This document shows positions 1 to 5,069 of a stretch of DNA of 5,777 bases, piece by piece; the first letter of the stretch is position 1, and every line of letters begins with the position of its first letter. The notes under the pieces are model-generated. The model ran no database searches. It saw nothing but the letters and a program-made list of their open reading frames with translations, and was not told the origin of the DNA. This stretch comes from Bacteroidota bacterium. Its GTDB lineage: Bacteria; Bacteroidota; Bacteroidia; Chitinophagales; Chitinophagaceae. The stretch spans positions 1-5,777 of the forward strand of contig JAURLW010000104.1 of assembly GCA_030831005.1 (NCBI GenBank). Direction: 5' to 3'. The position numbers and the translations under genes are program-made.

Positions 1-111
1 GAAATTCTTGATGACAAATTGATTTCTTTAGAACAAAAGATGAAGGAGATAAGAGAAATGAAGAAACAGCTGCTTCAGTTCAAGGATGATGTTATAAATA
101 ACAGATGTTAG
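1..111 (+). CDS. C-terminal fragment of a protein, possibly a MerR-family regulator
   Basis: The reading frame is open from the first base and ends at TAG 109-111, giving the last 36 residues of a protein whose start lies outside the window. The fragment is highly charged and almost certainly one long amphipathic helix: hydrophobic residues Ile2, Leu3, Leu7, Leu10, Met14, Ile17, Met20, Leu24, Leu25 and Phe28 recur at 3-4 residue spacing, as in a coiled coil. The segment EIREMKKQLLQF and the terminal Cys resemble the antiparallel dimerisation helix that ends MerR-type transcription activators. That assignment is inference from a short tail; any protein ending in a coiled coil would look similar. 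The DNA-binding domain is not in view. A terminator hairpin follows 11 bases after the stop. Confidence 0.45.
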   Translation, partial: EILDDKLISLEQKMKEIREMKKQLLQFKDDVINNRC

Positions 112-122
112 GAGTTCAAATA

Positions 123-155
123 AAAAAGGTTATACCGTAAATGTATAACCTTTTT
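123..155. terminator. Bidirectional hairpin terminator
   Basis: A perfect 13-bp inverted repeat: AAAAAGGTTATAC (123-135) pairs with GTATAACCTTTTT (143-155) around a 7-base loop. Read on the + strand, the arm ends in five T residues. Read on the minus strand, the arm ends in six. It therefore suits termination of the gene ending at 111 and of transcripts arriving from the convergent minus-strand nuclease gene. Confidence 0.85.
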
Positions 156-164
156 ATCATTGTG

Positions 165-177
165 GCTCCCCCTTCAG
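165..177 (-). repeat. Direct repeat of the tRNA-Asn 3' end (distal copy)
   Basis: The 13 bases GCTCCCCCTTCAG are identical to 552-564, which cover the 3' strand of the acceptor stem, the discriminator base and part of the T-stem of the intact tRNA-Asn. After an 18-bp palindrome (178-195), the next bases TTGAAC (196-201) match the T-loop bases 568-573 of the tRNA, so only the three tRNA bases GAC (565-567) are replaced by the palindrome. No D-arm or anticodon arm is found beside this copy, so it is a 3' tRNA fragment and not a second tRNA gene. It has the same orientation as the intact tRNA. Confidence 0.8.
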
Positions 178-200
178 CCCCGATAGCTATCGGGGTTGAA
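173..200. repeat. Long palindrome interrupting a tRNA 3' fragment
   Basis: The core CCCCGATAGCTATCGGGG (178-195) is a perfect 18-bp palindrome. It extends outward by one G/T position (177 and 196) and then four further complementary pairs (TTCA 173-176 with TGAA 197-200), giving 14-base arms with a single mismatch. On + strand RNA the mismatch would be a G-U pair. The outer bases come from the T-arm of the tRNA fragment, which is itself self-complementary. Without a T-run it is a poor intrinsic terminator. It may be a copy of a dispersed palindromic element, which cannot be tested from one window. Confidence 0.8.
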
Positions 201-214
201 CAGAAGATAATACA

Positions 215-502
215 TTAAAAGGAATACCGCTGAAGCAATCTTTGAATAATTTCAGGGTAAATCAGCAGGTTTTCAATATACTTTTTCGATTTCATTTTTT
301 TAATATGTAGCTCAATTGCGTATGCTTGATTAGAAGCTAAATTTTCAATCAATAGATATTGAGTCCAAGGAATCCCATTACATGTAAATGAATTAGGATA
401 TGCTGCTGAATTGTGTTGCTTTAGCCTAATTTCAAAATTATCTGTAGTTCCAATATAAAATCGGTTTAGCTTACTTGAATAAATTATATATACACAAAAC
501 AT
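215..502 (-). CDS. Small single-domain GIY-YIG nuclease
   Basis: Encodes 95 residues that are essentially one GIY-YIG endonuclease domain of the small UPF0213/YhbQ-like type. Visible motifs, in order: VYII at residues 4-7 (the GIY strand), FYIG at 15-18 (the YIG strand), Arg26 in EIRLKQHN (catalytic arginine), and Glu64 in IELHIKKMKSKK (metal-binding glutamate). The active-site set therefore looks intact. Family members cleave or bind DNA; the target here is unknown. No DNA-recognition domain is attached. I chose ATG 502-500 because MFCVYIIYS matches how relatives begin; ATG 511-509 would add three residues. The frame stays open upstream to 598, but that part is translated tRNA and terminator sequence and should not be included. 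The start lies 16 bases past the T-run of the tRNA terminator, with no TAnnTTTG promoter between, so expression probably depends on read-through. Confidence 0.85.
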   Translation of the reverse strand: MFCVYIIYSSKLNRFYIGTTDNFEIRLKQHNSAAYPNSFTCNGIPWTQYLLIENLASNQAYAIELHIKKMKSKKYIENLLIYPEIIQRLLQRYSF

Positions 503-518
503 ACTAATCATTATAACT

Positions 519-548
519 AAAAAAGCCCCACATTTCTGTGAGGCTTTT
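519..548 (-). terminator. Intrinsic terminator of tRNA-Asn
   Basis: On the minus strand, AAAAGCC and CACA pair with TGTG and GGCTTTT around a GAAA tetraloop, with one T/G position inside the stem (arms 537-548 and 521-532), followed by a run of six T (524-519). It begins four bases beyond the tRNA 3' end and lies between the tRNA and the GIY-YIG gene. It would end the tRNA transcript, and any transcript reading in from the upstream glycosyltransferase gene. Confidence 0.88.
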
Positions 549-552
549 CTTG

Positions 553-626
553 CTCCCCCTTCAGGACTTGAACCTGAGACCCCATGATTAACAGTCATGT
601 GCTCTAACCAACTGAGCTAAGGAGGA
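553..626 (-). tRNA. tRNA-Asn (anticodon GUU)
   Basis: A complete 74-base cloverleaf reads on the minus strand. The acceptor stem is TCCTCCT paired with AGGGGGA (one G-U pair). The D-arm is GCTC/GAGC with loop AGTTGGTTA. The anticodon stem is CATGA/TCATG with loop CTGTTAA, giving anticodon GTT at 592-590. The variable loop has 5 bases, and the T-arm is TCAGG/CCTGA with loop TTCAAGT. The discriminator base is G73, as expected for asparagine. CCA is not encoded and must be added after transcription. The 3' end is duplicated at 165-177 on the far side of the neighbouring GIY-YIG gene. Confidence 0.97.
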
Positions 627-656
627 ATCTAATTGCTTATTTCAGCATTAGGTCTG

Positions 657-687
657 CAAAGATAGGCAAGGATTTTTTTATAGCAAA
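657..687 (-). promoter_or_regulatory. Bacteroidota-type promoter of tRNA-Asn
   Basis: On the minus strand, TTTG (687-684) is separated by exactly 19 bases from TATCTTTG (664-657). This matches the known Bacteroidota housekeeping consensus, TTTG at -33 and TAnnTTTG at -7. Transcription would start near 650-653, leaving a 5' leader of about 25 bases before the tRNA. The -33 element begins only 17 bases after the stop codon of the upstream glycosyltransferase gene. Confidence 0.8.
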
Positions 688-704
688 TATTTTAGGCTAT
701 TTTT

Positions 705-2642
705 TTAAATAAATCTCAGATTATGTATTACCAGTTTAATGTCGGTCCAGGCATGATAATGCAGCGCATAGTCTTTATTGAACTGCTGTGCCAAGCTTTC
801 ATTAGGTACAAAATCTGTTTGGTAACGGTAGGCTGCCATAATGCTTGGCGCCAGGCGGGGCAATTGCGCATCTGGAAAAGCAGTGCTACAATACCCCACC
901 CAAGTAGCTTTTCCTTTTAAAACCGATAAGCAGGCTGCTGCTTTTTTATCTAAAGTATATTTTAAAAGCGCTAATACAGGTAGGCTAGCCAAGATAAGCA
1001 GGCTGATTGCAATATCTATTAAGCGCTTATTTCTTTGCTGATCCGGATCGGCAAGTGCATAGACAGGATCTAACTGTAAGGAATCGCCAGCTAGCTCACT
1101 TTGATTGCTGCCAATAAAATAATTACTATTTGAGATATGTATTTTATAATTGTATTTTGGTCCTAATACGCGCATCCATTCAAATAGTTGTGCATATGTC
1201 AAGGCCTCACTTACAAAGACCACTTCATTGCTGCTCGTAGCTTGTACTAATTGTTTGAATTGACTACTAGGCGTAGCTAAAGTATAGGGATCGTCTTGCA
1301 CATGACCACATAGTTGAGGAGCCCAAGCCAAGCCTTTCCATTTTTGTTGTATAGCTATATAATCATCATGATTGCTAAATACCACGGCTTTGGCAGAGAT
1401 ACTGCCTGCATAAGTAAGGGGCACTATGCCCAAACGATGCACCAATTCATGCGCAGCAAGTAAGAGCAAACCGCCGGTCATGCCACTCAGTAAAATTAAA
1501 GCTCTCGAATATCTCAAATCGGCTGGGAGCAAACCATAATAGGCCAAGCATAGAATACTGCCAACAAACATGGCGCGCACCACACGGAGGGGTTTATATA
1601 ATTTGTTATAGACACCGTTAAAATATAAAGCGCCCATCCAAATGAGTAAGTAAGCCGGATAAGTATAGTTGATAAATGTGCTCGAAACCTTATTGATATT
1701 TTTAATATGCTCTACCCAAAAACTAGTGAGCAAAGAAAGTGTACAAAATAAAACAATAAAATCAACGAGGGCTAATTTGTATTTTTTCAACCAATTGGTT
1801 GCAAATCCAATTGCACCACGAAGGGCAATACCGAATTTTATAAAGCCAATAAACAAACCAGCATTGGCTGCACTATAATGTTTTTTTACAAAAGTAATCA
1901 GCGCATCATTAAATACTTTTACATACTGATAGCTGAGTTTTTTGGTGCTCTCTCCTTTAAAATGTAAAACCGTTGCTTCCGGAAAATACATATTCAAATA
2001 ACCACCTTTATTGATGCGATAATTTAAATCTACATCTTCGCAATACATAAAGAACGATTCGTCGAAAGCGCCTCCAATACTAGGTAGTATAGATGCTCTT
2101 ACAAACATGCAACAGCCGGAGAGGGCTTCTACTTGTGCGGTTTCCCACTCGTTGATATGCGCTGCATAATAGCGATTGAGATAAGCGTTTTTAGGAAATA
2201 ATTTATGTAATCCTAAGGTTTTAAAAATAGCAACACTTAGGGTAGGAAATGATTTTTTGGCATCTGGTGCAAAGCTTCCTTTGCCATCAATAAGTCGCGG
2301 TCCTAATGCACCCACACTTTGATGCGCATCTAAATACGCTATGCATTTTTCAAAGGTGTCTTCAGCAACAATGGTATCCGGATTTAAAAATAAAATATAC
2401 TCACCTTGTGCAATGCGCACCGCTTGGTTATTGGCTTTGCCAAAACCAAGGTTTACCGTATTGGCAATAAAATGCACTTGAGGGAAACGCGATTTTAAAT
2501 ACGGTATACTATCATCTTGCGACCAATTGTCGACCACAATAACTTCTGCACTTAACCCTTTACAAGCTTTAAATACACTATCTAAGCATACTTCTAAGAA
2601 GTGCTTCACTTTGTAGTTGACAATGATAACGGATAGTTTCAA
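705..2642 (-). CDS. GT2 glycosyltransferase fused to degenerate sugar-phosphate transferase-like membrane region
   Basis: A 645-residue membrane protein. Residues 1-250 are a WbbL/rhamnosyltransferase-like GT2 domain: VIIVNY (5-10), nucleotide-binding VVDN (36-39), the DXD-equivalent NPD (87-89), and the acceptor-side base motif ED at 202-203 in CEDVDLNYR. It should transfer a sugar from a nucleotide donor at the cytoplasmic face, probably in polysaccharide or glycolipid synthesis; donor and acceptor are unknown. Next come membrane segments near 289-307, 326-344, 354-372 and 379-397, a soluble region (410-530), and a further helix (541-560) beginning NKRLIDIAISLLI. This order copies WcaJ/WbaP-type phosphoglycosyltransferases, but the catalytic core after the last helix is missing and WVGY (581-584) stands where VGPRP is expected. 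The start is TTG: no in-frame ATG lies upstream before a stop, and MKLSVIIVNY is the usual family N-terminus. Glycosyltransferase call firm; C-terminal relationship is inference. Confidence 0.85.
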   Translation of the reverse strand: MKLSVIIVNYKVKHFLEVCLDSVFKACKGLSAEVIVVDNWSQDDSIPYLKSRFPQVHFIANTVNLGFGKANNQAVRIAQGEYILFLNPDTIVAEDTFEKCIAYLDAHQSVGALGPRLIDGKGSFAPDAKKSFPTLSVAIFKTLGLHKLFPKNAYLNRYYAAHINEWETAQVEALSGCCMFVRASILPSIGGAFDESFFMYCEDVDLNYRINKGGYLNMYFPEATVLHFKGESTKKLSYQYVKVFNDALITFVKKHYSAANAGLFIGFIKFGIALRGAIGFATNWLKKYKLALVDFIVLFCTLSLLTSFWVEHIKNINKVSSTFINYTYPAYLLIWMGALYFNGVYNKLYKPLRVVRAMFVGSILCLAYYGLLPADLRYSRALILLSGMTGGLLLLAAHELVHRLGIVPLTYAGSISAKAVVFSNHDDYIAIQQKWKGLAWAPQLCGHVQDDPYTLATPSSQFKQLVQATSSNEVVFVSEALTYAQLFEWMRVLGPKYNYKIHISNSNYFIGSNQSELAGDSLQLDPVYALADPDQQRNKRLIDIAISLLILASLPVLALLKYTLDKKAAACLSVLKGKATWVGYCSTAFPDAQLPRLAPSIMAAYRYQTDFVPNESLAQQFNKDYALHYHAWTDIKLVIHNLRFI

Positions 2643-2662
2643 GGCTTGCTTTTTTACGAATG

Positions 2663-2670
2663 CTAAATTA
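2663..2670 (-). promoter_or_regulatory. Possible -7 element for the glycosyltransferase gene
   Basis: TAATTTAG on the minus strand (2670-2663) matches five of the six fixed positions of TAnnTTTG and lies 20 bases before the TTG start. No clear TTTG lies at the -33 position. The region is AT-rich, so a chance match is quite possible. Confidence 0.25.
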
Positions 2671-2759
2671 AGTAGTAAATTGTATTAAAACGAATTATTT
2701 ATGCATTAACGCAAAGCTGCTTCATTTTATTTTATCCATCAATTTATGTAGAGCTAGCC

Positions 2760-2788
2760 TTTAGCCCCTTAAAAATTTTGTACCTTTG
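2760..2788 (+). promoter_or_regulatory. Promoter of the rlmN operon
   Basis: TACCTTTG (2781-2788) is a perfect match to the Bacteroidota -7 element TAnnTTTG. The -33 region has only a weak candidate, TTTAG at 2760-2764. The -7 element ends four bases before the ATG at 2793, so transcription should begin at or within a few bases of the start codon, and the mRNA may be leaderless. The rest of the 150-bp divergent gap (2643-2792) shows no RNA gene or further clear site. Confidence 0.7.
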
Positions 2789-2792
2789 CGCT

Positions 2793-3830
2793 ATGATCAA
2801 TATCCGACAATTATCACTCGATGCTTTAACGCAACTTTTTAAAGAATGGGGCGAACCTGCATTTCGTGCTAAGCAAGTATACCAATGGTTGTGGCAAAAA
2901 CATGCCGCATCTTTTGATGCTATGAGTAATTTGTCTAAAGACTTACGAACTAAATTATCCGAAAGCTATACGATACCAAAAGTAAAAATTCATCATTCGC
3001 AATTTAGCAGCGACGGTACCATTAAATGTCGTTTCCAATTGCACGATGGGCATTTTGTAGAAGGGGTATTAATTCCTACTGAAAAGAGATTGACTGCATG
3101 TGTTTCTTCACAAGTAGGTTGCTCTTTAAGTTGCAAGTTTTGTGCAACAGGTTTTATGGAACGCAAAAGAAATATTGAGTTTGATGAAATTGTAGATCAA
3201 GTAACACTTATCAATGGTTTATGCGAAGAACATTTCAATAAGAAGCTCACCAATATTGTGTTTATGGGTATGGGCGAACCGTTGCTGAATTATAAACATG
3301 TATTAAAAGCTATCGATAAAATTTCTGATCCTGAAGCTTTAGGTATGAGTCCTAAACGCATTACAGTATCTACTGCCGGTGTTGCAAAAATGATTAAGCA
3401 ATTAGGCGATGATCAAGTGAAATTTAAATTAGCCTTATCCTTACACGCACCTACTGATGCGCAACGTAATCAGATCATGCCAATCAACGAAACGAATGAT
3501 TTAGAATCCTTGATAGAAGCCTTGAATTATTTTTATCAGAAAACAAAAAATGAAATTACACTCGAGTATATTTTATTTAAAAACATTAATGATAGCACAG
3601 AAGATGCTAATCAATTAGTGAAAGTGTTTAGAAAAATTCCTGCCGATTTAGTAAATATTATTGAGTACAATACCATAGAGCAAGCACGTTTTCAAAAACC
3701 CGATGATGCAGTAGTAGCAAGCTTTATGCAGCAATTGTCCGCACAACGCGTGAATGCACGATTGCGCAGAAGTAGAGGAAAAGATATTGATGCTGCATGC
3801 GGACAATTAGCCAATGTAAAACAAAACTAA
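2793..3830 (+). CDS. rlmN: Dual-specificity RNA methyltransferase RlmN (23S rRNA A2503 / tRNA A37)
   Basis: A 345-residue radical-SAM enzyme that methylates C2 of A2503 in 23S rRNA near the peptidyl-transferase centre and, in characterised bacteria, C2 of A37 in some tRNAs. The 4Fe-4S motif CxxxCxxC is Cys110, Cys114 and Cys117 (CSLSCKFCATG). Cys103 (in TACVSSQVGC) corresponds to E. coli Cys118. Cys336 (in DIDAACGQL) corresponds to the methyl-carrying Cys355. Glu90 aligns with E. coli Glu105 at identical spacing to the catalytic Cys. The GEP motif is at 161-163. The length is typical and every key residue is present. ATG 2793 was chosen because the frame upstream (a TTG at 2778) consists of promoter sequence. 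It is the first gene of an operon; the next gene starts three bases after the stop. Confidence 0.96.
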   Translation: MINIRQLSLDALTQLFKEWGEPAFRAKQVYQWLWQKHAASFDAMSNLSKDLRTKLSESYTIPKVKIHHSQFSSDGTIKCRFQLHDGHFVEGVLIPTEKRLTACVSSQVGCSLSCKFCATGFMERKRNIEFDEIVDQVTLINGLCEEHFNKKLTNIVFMGMGEPLLNYKHVLKAIDKISDPEALGMSPKRITVSTAGVAKMIKQLGDDQVKFKLALSLHAPTDAQRNQIMPINETNDLESLIEALNYFYQKTKNEITLEYILFKNINDSTEDANQLVKVFRKIPADLVNIIEYNTIEQARFQKPDDAVVASFMQQLSAQRVNARLRRSRGKDIDAACGQLANVKQN

Positions 3831-3833
3831 GGC

Positions 3834-5063
3834 ATGAATGTACCCTTTTACATAGCAAAAAAACAGGGTTTCCAACAGCGCAATGCGTACACAGCTTCTA
3901 TTGTTAGAATAGGTATTATTGCTACAGCATTAAGTGTGGCGGTGATGATTATTGCCTTCTCTTTTATCAATGGATTTAAACATACTGTAAAAGAAAAAGT
4001 AACACAGTTTTGGGGCGATTTTACGATTGCAGATTTTGGTTTAAAACCGCAAGCTAATTTAGTAGCTGATGCTATTTATAAAGATGCTCGAATAGAACTT
4101 GCTTTGCATGAAAACAAAAATGTAGATGCGTATTTTCCCTATATATTACGACCAGCAATTTTGCATGCCAATCAGTTAATGGAAGGCATACAATTGAAAG
4201 GTGTAGACGCCTCTTTTCATTGGCCTACAACAATGCAATACAGCGGCGAAGCGCTTAGTAAAATAGATAGTACTTCGGCTAATGCCATTGTATTATCTAC
4301 CACTACGGCTAATCGATTACGCTTACAAAAAGGCTCCGATTTATTTGTTTATTTTTTGCAAAAAGAAAGTAATGTTCCCAAAATTCGCAAACTAAAAGTA
4401 GTGGGTTTGTATCATACGGGCATGGAAGAATTAGATAAGCATTTTGCTTTTTGTCAGTTGAGTTTATTACAAAAAGTAAATCAATGGAATGCAGAACAAA
4501 TTTCTGGATATCAAGTACACGTAGTTGATCCACTACAAGCAGCAAGTATTGCTAATAGCCTGCAACAACAATATTTGCAGGCGCCAGTAGTAGCTACTAC
4601 TACAAGTGATTTGTATGCTAGTATTTTTGATTGGTTGCATTTGCAAGATATGAATGCGCGCATCATTTATATTATTATGATTTTAGTAGCGATGATTAAT
4701 TTAAGTGTTGCTGTTTTAATTTTAATTGTAGATCAATCCAAAACAATTGGTGTATTACAATCTTTAGGAATGCGCTTCTGGGAAATACAAAAAATATATT
4801 TGTGGCATGGATTTAAAATTGCTACTTGGGGAGTAGGTATTGGTACCTTATTAGCCTTAGGCATTTGCGCAGCACAATTACAATTTGGATTTTTAAAATT
4901 AAATGAAGCTACCTATTATATGGCCGAAGTACCTGTGAAATTAGCCTTCTTGCCTATTGTGTGTATCGATGCAGCTACAATTTTATTGTGTGCTATCTGC
5001 ACTTTATTGCCGGGTTTGTATATTCGTACCTTGCAAGTAACAAAACTTATTCAGTTCAAATAA
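3834..5063 (+). CDS. FtsX/LolC-LolE-like ABC transporter permease
   Basis: A 409-residue inner-membrane protein with the four-helix layout of MacB/FtsX/LolC-E (type VII) permeases: helix 1 near residues 24-46, a large periplasmic domain (about 47-275), then helices near 276-299, 325-346 and 370-395. The periplasmic part contains IQLKGVD (119-125), typical of LolC/E-like proteins. After helix 2, the cytoplasmic stretch QSKTIGVLQSLGM (301-313) is the conserved region that contacts the ATPase. By family, such proteins help release lipoproteins from the inner membrane toward the LolA carrier using a LolD ATPase. No ATPase or partner permease is encoded here, so the substrate cannot be proven; another type VII export role is possible. 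The gene begins three bases after the rlmN stop and is very likely co-transcribed with it. I see no defects. Confidence 0.85.
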   Translation: MNVPFYIAKKQGFQQRNAYTASIVRIGIIATALSVAVMIIAFSFINGFKHTVKEKVTQFWGDFTIADFGLKPQANLVADAIYKDARIELALHENKNVDAYFPYILRPAILHANQLMEGIQLKGVDASFHWPTTMQYSGEALSKIDSTSANAIVLSTTTANRLRLQKGSDLFVYFLQKESNVPKIRKLKVVGLYHTGMEELDKHFAFCQLSLLQKVNQWNAEQISGYQVHVVDPLQAASIANSLQQQYLQAPVVATTTSDLYASIFDWLHLQDMNARIIYIIMILVAMINLSVAVLILIVDQSKTIGVLQSLGMRFWEIQKIYLWHGFKIATWGVGIGTLLALGICAAQLQFGFLKLNEATYYMAEVPVKLAFLPIVCIDAATILLCAICTLLPGLYIRTLQVTKLIQFK

Positions 5064-5069
5064 AAAGTA

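Noticed and set aside
165..206. Second tRNA gene beside the intact tRNA-Asn
   Set aside because: Only acceptor and T-arm pieces are present, and they are broken by a palindrome; there is no D-arm or anticodon arm.
503..598. In-frame upstream extension of the GIY-YIG gene, starting at 598
   Set aside because: These codons are the tRNA-Asn gene and its terminator read as protein; family alignment places the start at 502 (or 511).
680..700. Hairpin ATAGC/GCTAT followed by T-run as a terminator
   Set aside because: The stem is only 5 bp with an 11-base loop, the T-run is on the + strand where no gene ends, and the tRNA -33 element overlaps it.
723..1041. Two overlapping + strand open frames (723-920 and 841-1041)
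   Set aside because: Both are antisense to the well-supported glycosyltransferase gene, show no recognisable domain and have no promoter.
1669..1878. + strand open frame of 69 codons
   Set aside because: Antisense to the membrane-helix part of the glycosyltransferase; its composition is explained by the opposite strand.
2778..2792. TTG start five codons upstream of the rlmN ATG
   Set aside because: The added codons are the -7 promoter element, and RlmN homology begins at the ATG at 2793.
4309..4545. Minus-strand open frame of 78 codons
   Set aside because: Antisense to the periplasmic domain of the permease, with no family resemblance.
4558..4582. Inverted repeat GCCTGCAA / TTGCAGGC with a 9-base loop inside the permease gene
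   Set aside because: It lies within coding sequence (encoding a Gln-rich stretch), has no T-run, and is of a size expected by chance in a gene this long.
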